Positions 10,663-21,850 of a stretch of DNA of 64,000 nt are shown one piece after another. How positions within the stretch are numbered: the stretch's first letter is position 1; every line of letters starts with the position of its first letter. Location of the stretch: contig NC_134845.1 in NCBI RefSeq assembly GCF_965363235.1, positions 19,966,524-20,030,523 of the forward strand. The letters are read 5' to 3'. The stretch comes from Mytilus galloprovincialis (Eukaryota; Mollusca; Bivalvia; Mytilida; Mytilidae). The notes beneath the pieces were generated by a model, which saw nothing but the letters and a program-made list of their open reading frames with translations, searched no databases and had not been told where the DNA came from. The position numbers were made by a program, and so were the translations under genes.

Positions 10663-11498
10663 CAGGGCCGTAACTAGCCTCTTCTAATAGTGAGGCAAGA
10701 TATATTCGCTGAGCGGAGGGAGGCAAAAAAAATTGACGAGGGGTTTGGGGGCTGCTCAAGGCCCCCAGAAGCTCTGAGGAAAATAACGCATTTTTTCTAT
10801 GCATTGTGTCTGTGCGATTATGTTTCGTGTACATTTGCTCCATATTCCTTTATTTTCTGTTAGAGGGTCTGAACATGACTTAATGCAAGTTAAACCCTTC
10901 AATGGAAAAGGTCATATGGCAATACATTATCGTTTTTTTTTCAAATTATTTGAATCCGGGAAATTGGTGACCTTACTTTAATTTAAACCATGTAAGCTTT
11001 CTAGTTTTATCTACCCCCCCCCCCCCCAAAAAAAAAAAAAAAAAAAAAGCCAGTTTTGTATTCTTTGATATCAAGTTCAGTTCAATTCTCCATGCAGAAA
11101 CGACCATTTTTTTTTGTGTCTTGCAGCATCGTATATTCTTAAGATATATTCTCGAACAATATCTGGACATCGGTGGGCATGCAACATTGCAAAACCACAC
11201 GTTTACAAATGAAAATCATCACTCAGACTATAGTCATAAAGTAGGACAATAAATGAACAAAAGAAAAACCCAGGACAGTCACATAGAAGTACAAACAATA
11301 GACCATCAAATAGAAACATGGATCACCAAAAACATGCAGGGGCGACTCCAGAGAGTGAAGAGAACTTGCTTCTTGCTAGACACTTTCCGTGAAAACAATT
11401 TGATATTAAGACAATCTTTTGTTTAAGTTTTTTTTTTTTTTTTGAAATATCTAACATGAGGCATTTGCCTCATTTGCCTCAATGTAGTTACGGCCCTG
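10663..11498. mobile_element. non-autonomous DNA transposon (hAT-like MITE), 836 bp
   Basis: Terminal inverted repeats begin CAGGGCCGTAACTA and end TAGTTACGGCCCTG, flanked by the 5-bp direct repeat GATGT at 10658-10662 and 11499-11503, consistent with a target-site duplication. The sub-terminal parts share GAGGCAA / TTGCCTC. There is no transposase frame; a C14-A20 homopolymer junction lies near 11015-11048. CAGGG ends and a 5-bp duplication suggest a hAT relative, which is an inference. Confidence 0.8.
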
Positions 11499-12358
11499 GA
11501 TGTTATACATTATATTAGATTACCACGGCATATCATATAAGCAACATAAGCAAATAATTATAAATGTTATAAATGAAATAAATCCTGGAGACGAATTCCT
11601 CAACATTTTTCTTTAAGGATGTACTCTTTCACCTAGGCCTTAAAGGCTATCTTACAGGAAGGGAAAAAAGCCTTTCAAGCTGTCGTAATTGTTTGTACTA
11701 TGTATAGTAGGAAGACGTCAGAGAGAGAAAAAGAGCTATCCAAGGCGTCATAATTACTTGTACTATCTGTCGTCCAACTTAAACACTTATCATATATAAT
11801 ATATATGAAGATTTTTTTTTAATTTTAAAAACGTGTAAGGAATCTGAAAATGCAGTTTCAGAGCTGTTAAAAATCCTGGATTCGATACAATAATGATTAT
11901 AATAGGAGAAATAAATGTTCATGTCCGATTCCGAAATTTTTGTGCCTATTCTACTGACACTTTTAAACTTTTTGTTCTATAATGGTTATTATCCTAAAAA
12001 TTGGAGTGATAGAATTGTTCTTTCGGTGCCGAAAAAGGCGATTTGTCAAACCAGAATAATTCTAGACCAATCATACTTGTCAGTATATTTTCAAACCTAT
12101 TTTCTTATATATTTTGAAAAAACGTCTTATAACATTGGCTGAAGAGAACGAAAAGCTATTAGCGAACCAGTTTGAATTTTGACCGCATAAATCAACATTT
12201 GATGCAATGTTTCTCATACTTTACAAAATAAAGAAAACTTTTTCTGGGCATTGCTGACTTTTGTAAAGCATTTAACAATGTAAACAGACGAATATTATGG
12301 TATATAAGCTTGATAACTCTGGAATAAGTAGCAAAACAAATAATAAGATAACTGATAT

Positions 12359-12760
12359 AGATTCTACCACTGCATCGAGTGTAATACGATATTTATCCAC
12401 TCGAGACAGTTAAATTTTCAAATTTAAAACGCGAGGCTTGTTGAGCGTTTTGAATATTTAAAATTTAACTGTCGAGAGTGGATAAATATCGTATTACACG
12501 AGATTTGGTGGTAGAATCTGTTTCTCTAATGATTTTCTAACATTATGCAGGCAAACTTATTCCTTCTTTTCCAATGATCTGCAAAAAGATTTGTTCTTTC
12601 TATGTGACGTCATCAGAGCATGGTCGCCTTTTTTCATGCCGTCACAATAGGAATTTCAGAGGAAAGCAAGAAAATTCGACGTCATAATCGGATTTTAACC
12701 AATGAAGTACTGAGATCAAATTTTTTTTATACTATGGGTGCAGAAAGGGATAACTTGAAT
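12359..12760. mobile_element. element with ~75-base foldback arms inserted in the LINE
   Basis: Arms at 12359-12432 and about 12445-12519 are imperfect reverse complements (AGATTCTACCAC... and ...GTGGTAGAATCT) around a short loop GAGGCTTGTTGA. The following 240 bases (TGACGTCATCAGAGC..., GACGTCATAATCGG...) have no LINE similarity and appear to belong to the same insertion. The far end is uncertain. Confidence 0.6.
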
Positions 12761-13053
12761 TGACGAAGAATAAGAGAAAAATTAGTAAAACACCAGAGGC
12801 ACTGCAGCCACTTAATTCTTGATAAACTTAAAAAATGTTGTTCAAAATGGAACATTGAAGTGAAAAAAGATAAAACCGAAATAATTGTATTCCGTAATCA
12901 TAGTTTGTATTACGACAAAACACGAGCTCAAAGTTTTTAAAAACTCTTTTGTTTACCTAGGGAATTTATTTCACTAAAAATGCAGAAAAATTTCATTCAA
13001 CCCAAAAGAGATTATCTCAACAAGATATTAAAGCTCTTGCGTCACTCTTTAAT

Positions 13054-14140
13054 CATTGGCGTAGCTAGGTCTTTATTACGTGTACGCCCGAACCTTGGTG
13101 AGGGGTTCTGATGGTCCCAAGCGGGTCGTATTTACACTTGTATGCCATTACGTAGAATCAAACAGGTTCCCGTAAAGTTTGACATAACAATTCAAAAAAT
13201 TTGACGTCACAATAAAAAAATGATTGTTGCTTGACGTCAAAAGGTTATTCGGAGGCGATCTAAGGTCATTTGGAGACAAAATTCAGCTAAATACCAAAAA
13301 TGACGCTTAGCATTCACCCCAGGAATTTTAACGAATTATTGAGAAAGAAATATCATTCCTATCATTAAAAACGTTTTTAAGGTGCAACATGAGAGTTAGT
13401 TAAGGGTTTTGCAATAGCTGAATCCGGCAGTTATCAGTTCTTTACAGCATTTTAAAAAATCAAACATTTTCTTTCGATAACCTTTCTTGAGCTGTAATGT
13501 TTACTTTTGCCAAAGTTTCATGACAATCAACATTATCAATACAGGTTTAAAAAAAATCATGTAATAAAAAACACAGACTGTTTGTTAATATCTGTCAATG
13601 TAATACTGATTTTTTTTTTTGCTTCAGACATTAATCATAAAAAAGCTTTTGCCCAAACTTTGATAAAATTCGATGAAGTTTTGACAAAGAAATTGATGCG
13701 TTACAAACTAACCACTCTCTGTATCCACTAGTTAATTGCAAAACGAAATTCATTTTATCTGTAATATTCGGGAAAAGTAAATATATAATTTTATCATTAT
13801 GCTCTGGATACTCTTTTGATCAAAAAACAGTTTCTGTCCAACTATCGTATAATTTCACGAAGATTTGACAAAGTTATTGATACTAGTATTTGAATTTTTT
13901 AACCGCAAACTGAACCTTATTATTTACGTCGCCAACGAAATTTATGATCTCCGTCTTGCTTTTGCAACACAAATGTCACAGACTCGAAAAAAAAAAGAAA
14001 GACAAGTCACTTAAAGAAGAATTGCCAGGCTAATGTTCTTTCAACCAGTTCTTTTTATTTTCTTCAGATATAAAATATTTATTTTATCAAAATTCAAGTG
14101 TACGCCCGGGCGTTTTGACGTAAACGTAGCTACGCGCCTG
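13054..14140. mobile_element. non-autonomous DNA transposon, 1087 bp, 5-bp TSD
   Basis: The ends CATTGGCGTAGCTA and TAGCTACGCGCCTG are imperfect inverted repeats, extended inward by GTGTACGCCCG on both sides. The 5-bp TTAAT repeats at 13049-13053 and 14141-14145 are the target duplication. No transposase is encoded. It sits within the LINE remnant. Confidence 0.75.
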
Positions 14141-14344
14141 TTAATTCATTTAAGATGCTGTATATATATCAACTCAACAAAACTATGAAATGTTCGATAG
14201 TTTTGTTGAATCGATAGTGAGCTTTGATTATGAGATAAAGGGATTTCTTCATGCCAAGGACATTGAACTGGTTCATAATAAAATTTATAATGATTTGTCC
14301 AGCCTACAGACATTAGCATCTAATTAAGACTTTTACCTGAATAT

Positions 14345-15140
14345 TATTGTTCTTGGCCTAATATGTCAAAATGTTTATCACTTAATATTCAAACTTGTTC
14401 AAGAACTTTGCTATTAAAATTTTATTGTCTGTTAAATGAAAACTGCAAACTACAATCACAATTGATAAAGTAGATTATAAGGTACTATTTGTTTAATATG
14501 TTTTTTTTTCGTGTTATTATTTTGCTTTTTGTTTATATTTATAATTCATTTATATTATGTAGCTTACTATACTACATATAGTTGATGCTATAGCATTATC
14601 TTATATATGCTGATTTGCCATAAACCTATTACAATCATAACAAGTCAAATTTTGCCTATTTATTTAGAAGACTGTCAGTCTTTATAGGAGTGATTGTCCT
14701 CAAATGAGCATTTTGTTTACTTTCTTTCGTGTTTTGAGCAAAAAATAAAGACGACAGAGAGGAGCAAAATGATCAGCAATACAAGATCAACAAAATAAAG
14801 ATTTTTGTCATGAATTATATTCTCGCCTACAAAGCTGAAGAGTGCTCTTTGTTGAATATGCACATGGACAAAGGTTGGCGACACCGGCTTCTTAGAGCCT
14901 CTAGTTTTGATATTGCCATTCGAAATTAACAGAATTATCTTTCTTAGTACTGTTTATTTTTATTTGTATCGAAGGTGTTTATGTTTTTATAATACTGTAT
15001 ATTCAAAAGTCATGCCTATATGATAAATTATAATGTGTACCATAGCAATAATGCTATTCTCATAACCAATGCAAATACATATAAAGTTCATGTAGAGTGC
15101 AAAATATGTACAGGAATATGCACCTGATTATATACAAAAA
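14345..15140. other. no feature seen
   Basis: AT-rich sequence with no supported gene, RNA or named repeat. Confidence 0.5.
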
Positions 15141-15319
15141 AATATATATACAATTAAAAACCAATTGTTCAGAGAACAATTGAAGGTCTTTCCACCACTT
15201 ACAATATATTTCTATATGAAAACATTGAAATTCAGTTTAAATTTCAGTTCCGATGGCTTTGTAATTTTTAAATATGAATTTAAAGCAAAGGTCATAATCT
15301 AGACTGTCCAATTTGACTA

Positions 15320-15345
15320 TGACCTTGACCTGAATTTCAAGGTCA
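15320..15345. promoter_or_regulatory. AGGTCA half-site cluster in foldback element
   Basis: TGACCTTGACCT (15320-15331) and TCAAGGTCA (15337-15345). TCAAGGTCA is the extended half-site bound by monomeric nuclear receptors of the ERR / FTZ-F1 type. Function here is unproven. Confidence 0.35.
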
Positions 15346-15591
15346 TAAACCAAGGACCTCAAATCAAAAGACCCTAGGTCTGTAATATGTATAGTTAATG
15401 AGTTATATCACTTTACACATTATTCTAAATATAAAAGGGGAGAAAACTCAAATTTACGGTCAACGTACCCTCACTATCAAAATTCAAGTGTTAGGACATG
15501 TCGCAACTAACAATTTAGTAAAAATAATTTGTCGTAATCTTATAAGGTTTTAAAAATAAGTGAAAACAAGCCAAAATCAAAATTTAGAATA

Positions 15592-15616
15592 TGACCTTGA
15601 CCTTTGACCTTGACCT
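15592..15616. promoter_or_regulatory. AGGTCA half-site cluster in foldback element
   Basis: Four TGACCT half-sites in 25 bases, with DR0, DR1 and DR0 spacing, including two TGACCTTGA extended sites. Confidence 0.35.
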
Positions 15617-16090
15617 CATTTTTTTGGACCAAGGATCTCAAAGCAAAATACCCTAGGTCTCTATCAATTATGGTTTACCATTTAGAAATGCATATCACTT
15701 AACTCAAATGGAAAAGGGGGAATAACTCTCATATGGAGTCTCCGTAAAGCTTCGGTCCAATGAATATCCTAATCCTGATGATGTAACGAGCAATTTGGTA
15801 AAATAATTTTGTCGTAATCTTTTACGGTTGCGAAGGAGTAGTGGCCACAAGAAAAACAGTGTTTGGGGAGATAACTCTTACAACGTAAAGTATTTTGTTA
15901 CGCGGTTGTAAATTTTTGAAGCATATAAACTATACAATATCATATTTCAAATATCTAAGCGACATCTTATGAAACAACAAAACTACGCAAGAAAAAAATT
16001 TAGGCGGAAAAAGAAAAATAATAAATATAAATCAATTGCTTTCAAAAAGCAATTGTAGACGGTCTTTCCCCCTTTGAAAAATGATTGATT

Positions 16091-16129
16091 GGGGGGGGGG
16101 GGGGTGTTTGTTTGTTTGTTTGTTTGTTT
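16091..16129. repeat. poly-G followed by (TGTT)n
   Basis: A run of 14 G followed by about six TGTT units. Confidence 0.85.
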
Positions 16130-16840
16130 TTGTAAAGGGTCTATATTATTATGTTACCGGAGAAGTTTCATGTTTAGTTTGGAAAGTTTTTATTTATTTC
16201 AGGTAGGTCCAGCGCGCGACTCTCGCGCCAGATTGAGGAGACATCACGTGACACGGGTTTATAATAACGAAAACTATTTTTAGTATTTTTATTCCTTTAA
16301 ATTTTAGGTGGGGACGTTGAACAGACAACATGTATAGAGACGGAATGTACACAATGTATTTCTTTTGTCATTGTAGGAAATTGACATTTTTTATCAAAGT
16401 TCACCAGCAGTGCATGATTTGGATTTAATTGATCCGGTGTAACTTTAAAACACATTTAAGGATAAGTTTCTGATAATGTACATTTTTCAGCACCTGTTTG
16501 TAACACAGATAAGTATTTCAATCTAGGAGCGGACATTTCATTGTAGGATTTCACTGAGATTTACGGACCTAGCAAGCGATTTTTACGGCATTGCCATTTC
16601 TTTTCTCTAGGAAAATTCTTGAGAGGTAGCTGCAGCACGTTGTTTTATGAACTTTTAGTACATGTATGCCCTGCTGACTGCAAATTTTGAGGTCGATTGG
16701 ACTTGTAGTTTCAGAGTACATGTGGATTTTTTTTTCAGAAGAGATGTAAGAACAATATTAAAATTCAATTCTTCTTGAATAATTGAGTTTTTTTCTTCCA
16801 TATTGTTTTAAATATACTGTCATAAATAAACTGTCATACA

Positions 16841-16884
<44 letters not shown>

Positions 16885-16920
16885 TGTTTGGTTGATTGGT
16901 TGGTTGGTTGGTTGGTTTAT
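16841..16920. repeat. (TTGA)n / (TTGG)n microsatellite
   Basis: A tract of TTGA units turning into TTGG units. A similar tract lies at 17021-17067. Confidence 0.9.
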
Positions 16921-17020
16921 AACTTAAACACTTGGGATGGGGTCTCTTGAAACCGCGAAAAAGAAACAAAGAAGATCTTGGACCCTATATTAAACACATG
17001 AGACGGAAACATGCATGCAC

Positions 17021-17054
<34 letters not shown>

Positions 17055-17067
17055 GTTGGTTGGTTGG
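17021..17067. repeat. (TTGA)n / (TTGG)n microsatellite, second tract
   Basis: The same TTGA-to-TTGG order as the tract at 16841-16920. Confidence 0.9.
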
Positions 17068-17119
17068 CATTCAAACATATAAAACTCTTCAAGTAGTGCC
17101 AAAACCACATAATTTGTCC

Positions 17120-17952
17120 CTTTGTACATGACCTTGACCTTTGACCTTGTGACTTGTCAAGGTCATTGCTCCACAATGTCATTGCAAAAGACCCTATGGG
17201 TCAAGTACATTTTGTTTAAGAGTTATGCCTAATAATGGCTTTATATAAACCATCAATGGGGATTATGCCCCTTACACAATGGTAAAACCAATACAGTCAT
17301 AATGTAACAAAGTTGCCCCTTGAAGTACCAAACATTTTTCACTATGTAAATTTTCTGTATCTATAACCATTCCAAAGTTATAGGGAAATCAAAGGCAAAT
17401 ACAAATCTAAAATACGACCTTGACCTTTGACCTTGACCTTATTTTCATTTTTTTGGACCAAGGATGTCAAATCAAAACACCCTAGGTCTCTATCACTTAT
17501 GGTTTTCCAGTTTAAAATACATTTCAAAATTTCAAATACAAAAGGGGAAATAACTCCCATATGGAGCGTTCATGTTGCTTCAGTCAAAATTGGACAAATC
17601 ATGCAAAGGATTTAACGAGCAATTTTGTAAAATAAATTTGTCGTAATCTTTTACAGTTGCGAAGCAGTAGTGGACACAAGGAAAACAGTGTTTGGGGAGA
17701 TAACTCCTACAAAGAAAAGTATTCGGTTACGCAGGGTAAATTTCAAAAGCGCATAAACTGTTCGATATCATATATCAAATATCTAAGTGACATATTCCGA
17801 AACAAATATTTATCGCAAGAACAAAATTAGGCGGAAGAAAAAAAAATAATCAGAAGAAAAACAATAGGTCTTTCCACAGAAAAGTGGAAAGACCTAATAA
17901 TCAGAACAAAATCAATAGGTCTTTCCACGGAAAAGTGGAAAGACCTAATAAA
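17120..17952. mobile_element. foldback element copy 2 with nuclear-receptor-type half-sites
   Basis: A diverged copy of the element at 15145-16070. It shares the half-site blocks at 17129-17165 and 17416-17439, GGACCAAGGATGTCAAATC, CCCTAGGTCTCTATCA, TGTCGTAATCTTTTACAG and AACAGTGTTTGGGGAGATAA. It ends in two adjacent hairpins at 17863-17898 and 17914-17949. Confidence 0.65.
17863..17949. repeat. two tandem hairpins ATAGGTCTTTCCAC...GTGGAAAGACCTA
   Basis: Each hairpin has 14-base arms (TAGGTCTTTCCAC / GTGGAAAGACCTA) and a 6-base loop (AGAAAA or GGAAAA). They are the terminal hairpin motif of the foldback element, duplicated once. Confidence 0.85.
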
Positions 17953-18129
17953 GTGGTTTCAAAATAATATACCGTTGATCCAGGGACTCATATGTTTCTT
18001 TACAAATTTAATGAACTTGCATAATCTTTTTAGCTTTGACTTTTTGTTTAATTTGCTTTAGTTTATCAATACGAACCAAATATTTTTTTTTGATTTCAAG
18101 GTTAATTGACTACTGCGTTAAAAAATGAA

Positions 18130-18262
18130 CATTCTAGCAGATCAGGAAACACGAACCCCACCAAAAACTTGGGTGATCTCAGGTGCCCGGAAGGTTAAGC
18201 AAATCCTGCTCTACATGTTGCACCTATCGGGTTGCACATTTTATTATAAATCCGGTAAACGG
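18130..18262 (-). repeat. fragment of dispersed short repeat R1
   Basis: Matches, with divergence, part of the repeat seen at 21441-21730, 46165-46580 and 52610-53025 (CGAACCCCACCAAAAACT, GCAAATCCTGCTC). Confidence 0.65.
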
Positions 18263-19560
18263 GATTATTTCAACTTCACCGTTTGGAAGTGTAGATTAAA
18301 CATTCATGGTACATGTATATGCATTTGCTTAGATAACAGATCTATGTTGTCATGAGATCATATAACATTGATCATAGCATTAGTTTAGATCATAATTTGA
18401 TCCTAGCATATGTTTAAATTGTGCATTGATCATATCATTTGTTTTAAAATAATTGTATATCGTTAAAGCAATTGCGTTTAGTTTAGTTTTTGTTATTTGC
18501 CTTTCCAGTAAAGGGACAATAACACTTCACTAGGAAAAGCCTACGCACATTGACTTGTTCGAAATTTGAATTTGAATGAAAGCCAATTACGAGTTATTTT
18601 GATTAAAAAAGGACCATAATCAATACACGAACACTAGTAATGTCTGCAAATCTCGCCACAGAACTATCGAAAAACTGTTGTGATGGCTACCGTAACATAA
18701 TTTGCATTTGTTCATGCATTGATTTTCTAGATGGACTATACAAACTCATAGAGGAAACCATCTTCTATATGTGTGTACATTGAACATACACGATGAAGAT
18801 ATATGGCTTCACAGAACAGAATAAATGTCATAATGGCGCCATTTATAGCACTGTATTAATGTTGTATGGTAATGGCTTTAACTCATTATTGCAGACAATT
18901 CGATGATCGATCATTCGTAAAAGTTGCAAGATGTTTATATCTAGAAAGGAACTAAAAACTTATACATGTACACATCTTCACTATACATACATCGTGCTTT
19001 TAGGAACTCTATATATGTCTTCTTAATACATACACCGTGCTTTGTATATATTTCGTTAAACCTATCTACATCACCTGTATCATCTCCAAGTAGACATAGA
19101 GACAAGACAACTCAGCATATGTTTGTAAAAATCTGTTGTACGAGATTCGGGCGTATCGGAGAGTATTATTCAATTGACTGATGTGTTATCTGCATATACG
19201 GAAATTTACAACCTCTTTGGATGTCAAATATATCTGTCAGAAAGCATTTTTTCCCGAAATTACTGAACAAATATTTGAAAAAAATTACCTTATCCAATGT
19301 TTGATAGAGGGTCCCAAGCTGGAAATGTCTTATATACTGTATCAAAGAATTTTATGAAACGGAATCAATATCTATGTGGAGGGGAAAACCTGATAAAAAT
19401 TATATTGTTTAGATCTGTAGAGAATACAATATCACTGAGCGACAAGTGTTGTGTCTTATATTTCTAAGAAGAAGAAAACCTTGTCTGCTTTAATACTAAT
19501 ACTTCTGTATTTGTGGTATTCAATAAATTGGTCGCCACTTTCATATGAACTGTCTTGGTG
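18263..19560. other. no feature seen
   Basis: AT-rich sequence. Small open frames lack any recognisable motif. Confidence 0.5.
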
Positions 19561-19900
19561 TATCGCTTTTGATATTCAAGTAATAACACTCTTTGCTTAT
19601 TGTTGAAAGTCGAACAGTGACTTCATGTAGCTGTTCACAAATGGTATGTTTCTTTGTTTTTTTCGATACTACTAATTGTTGTAATGTTGAATTATTTGAA
19701 TATATAGATTAAAATTTGGTTTATAATTGTTATCGCTTTTGATATTCAAGTAATAACACTCTTTGCTTATTGTTGAAAGTCGAACAGTGACTTCATGTAG
19801 CTGTTCACAAATGGTATGTTTCTTTGTTTTTTTCGATACTACTAATTGTTGTAATGTTGAATTATTTGAATATATAGATTAAAATTTGGTTTATAATTGT
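19561..19900 (+). repeat. perfect or near-perfect 170-bp tandem duplication
   Basis: Bases 19561-19730 (TATCGCTTTTGATATTCAAG...TTATAATTGT) are repeated directly at 19731-19900 with no difference I can see. This is a very recent duplication. Confidence 0.95.
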
Positions 19901-20029
19901 TTCGACAGCTGCATTTTATTGCTCGTTTGAGAAGTTTTTTCTGTTCAAAAACACTTTTTGTGCTTTTTTGTTAAATATTTGATGTTTGTTTTGAGATTGT
20001 GACACATTGATGACTGCTGTATCCATATA

Positions 20030-20300
20030 TTAACTCTTTTACCTATTATGTCTGTTTTGTTCACGCATCGTTGTAAATATAATGGAATTTGATGCGACTG
20101 TCATACAAGTGAGATGTTTAGCGCTATAAAACCAGGTTTAATCCACCATTTTCTTCATTTGAAAATGCCTGTACCAAGTCAGGAATATAGTTGTTGGCTA
20201 TTCGTTTGATGTGTTTTATCATTTGATTAAGGACTTTCCGTTATAAACCTTTCTTGGATTTCAGTATTTTTGTGATTTTACTTTTTCCTTGCACCTAGTC
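20030..20300 (+). repeat. dispersed repeat R2
   Basis: The family has GAAAATGCCTGTACCAAGTC, TTCGTTTGATGTGTTTTATC and GGGACTTTCCGTT. Other copies or pieces are at 36565-36665, 39350-39605, 53660-53770 (reverse) and 59690-59870 (reverse). It may be an untranslated part of the Penelope-like element that follows. Confidence 0.65.
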
Positions 20301-20689
20301 TTCCTTGTGTCAATAAATTGTATATGAAGACAGTTTATTTGCTGTTAGAACCACACATATCCGACGTTTTATTTGTAAACCCTTTAGCTATAATCAAGAT
20401 TGAATTCCTTTCCTTTTTTAGGCTTTACGGCAATACTTTAATAGAGTGGTTTTTGCAATCTTTATTTTACATGCATATTGAATCCATATTTCAATGTAGT
20501 TGGTACAGTTTTGATTTCTAGTATACGACTGTAAATATGCAACAGAGCGACTAGAGAATTGTACGTATTGACAATTATAGATTGTAAACTTTAATCACAA
20601 TGCCGTTTCAAGAAAAACAGCGAAACTGACAAAGTGAGATAAATATTTACTCAAAAATTCTAAAGATCTACTGCTTATTCTTAGATCAC

Positions 20690-21850
20690 AATCTCTGCAA
20701 TTTTGTATGCTTTACGCTAATATTCCACATGCTTGATTGAAAGAACAACTTCACCATCTCATTAAACAGAGCTTTTCTATGAAAGGGAATCGTAGATACA
20801 CATTTTTTGTTTTGGGTTATAATATTGCTTATTTCGTGATGAACCACACTAAATCTACCAGAAAATATACTGAAGATGAAATTATCAAAACGCTGCATTT
20901 TTTTATCGTCAATGTATTTGTCGAGATTGGAAGATTAATATTTCAACAGACAGTCGTTTTCCAATGGGTACTTATTGTGCACTCCCAATGGCCGATTTGT
21001 TTTTGTACTCGTATGAATCAGAATTCATTCAGACCCTTCTAAAAGACAAAAAGAAAAAGCACATGGTAATATTCTTTAATTTTACTTTCCGATATATTGA
21101 TGTTGTCCTATCACTGAATGACCCCATTTTCAGTCAATATTTACATCTCATATATCCCAGTGAACTTGAAATTAAGGATACTACTGATACCAGAAGTGAT
21201 GCTTCGAACCTTGATCTTTTCCTCAATATTGACATAGATGGACGACTTCATCCTAAAATCTATGAAAATCGGGACGATTTCAACTTCCCACTTATCAATT
21301 TCCCATTTCCTAGCAGTAAAATATCCTCTGCCCCATCGTATGGTGTTTACATATCTAAGTTGATACGTTATGCTCGTGCATTTTCACACTATACGGACGT
21401 CATGTACAGGAGTGTGCACCTTACGCAGAAACTGCTCCAACAATCCCCTTCCCTTTCATGAATGTGACCTACCGAATTAGACCATTTACCGGATTTGTTA
21501 TCACATAAGCAACACGACGGGTGCCGCATGTGGAACAGGATCTGCTTACCCTTCCGGAGCACCCGAGATCACCCCTAGTTTTTTGGTGGGGTTCGTGTTG
21601 TTTATTCTTTAGTTTTCTATGTTGTGTCGTGTGTGCTGTTGTTTGTTTGTCTTTTTCATTTTTAGCCATTGCGTTGTCAGTTTGTTTTAGATTTATGACT
21701 GTCCCTTTGGTATCTTTCGCCCCTCTTTTATGAGGAAGAAAGATTAAAAATGACACTCCGTAAATTTAATGGACACCATCACAAATTGGTTGATCCATAC
21801 GATGTGTTTGTGTCTATAACTAAGGACATTTTTACCACGTCTTTGATTGT
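20690..21850 (+). mobile_element. Penelope-like reverse transcriptase remnant
   Basis: Bases 20690-21440 read through KQSFSMKGNRRYTFFVLGY, KYTEDEIIKTL, then MGTYCALPMADLFLYSYESE, FRYIDVVLSLNDP, YPSELEIKDTT, LNIDIDGRLHPKIYENRDDF and APSYGVYISKLIRYARA. The GT..A..ADLFLYSYE block and the YID(V) motif are typical of Penelope-like reverse transcriptases common in molluscs. The catalytic pair appears as YIDV rather than YIDD. The reading resumes after an inserted R1 repeat at about 21731 (EERLKMTLRKFNGHHHKLVD), so the element predates that insertion. Stops and frame changes make it non-functional. The family name is from memory. Confidence 0.7.
21441..21730 (+). repeat. R1 short repeat inserted in the Penelope-like remnant
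   Basis: GTGACCTACCGAATTAGACC..., GCAACACGACGGGTGCC..., GTTCGTGTTGTTTATTCTTT... and CTGTCCCTTTGGTATCTTTC are shared with the copies at 24685-24860, 46165-46580, 52610-53025, 53770-53960 and 63000-63240. It splits the reverse transcriptase reading, which continues on the far side. Confidence 0.75.

Larger units (their letters stand above)
11905..14340 (+). mobile_element. old LINE (CR1/Jockey-like) reverse transcriptase remnant, split by insertions
   Basis: Pieces at about 11905-12357, 12770-13053 and 14141-14340 read as one decayed non-LTR reverse transcriptase. The first gives NGYYPKNWSD and PKK, then LAEENEKLLANQF, HKSTFDAMF and VDFCKAFNNVNRRILW. The second resembles the LNS...WNIEV.KDKTEIIVFRN region. 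The third resembles the C-terminal part. Frameshifts and stops are present. It is interrupted by the hairpin element (12359-12760) and by the DNA transposon at 13054-14140. Removing the latter restores ASLFN/SFKML continuity across the target duplication. Confidence 0.75.
15145..16070. mobile_element. foldback element copy 1 with nuclear-receptor-type half-sites
   Basis: About 925 bp, bounded by hairpin-like ends: CAATTGTTCAGAGAACAATTG near 15161 and CAATTGCTTTCAAAAAGCAATTG near 16036, each next to GGTCTTTCC. The body includes GACCTTGACCTTTGACCTTG, GGACCAAGGATCTCAAA and CCCTAGGTCTCTATCA, shared with the copy at 17120-17952. No protein is encoded. Confidence 0.65.

Noticed and set aside
16985-17182. 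minus-strand frames with NQSINQSINQS
   Set aside because: They are translation of the (TTGA)n microsatellite.
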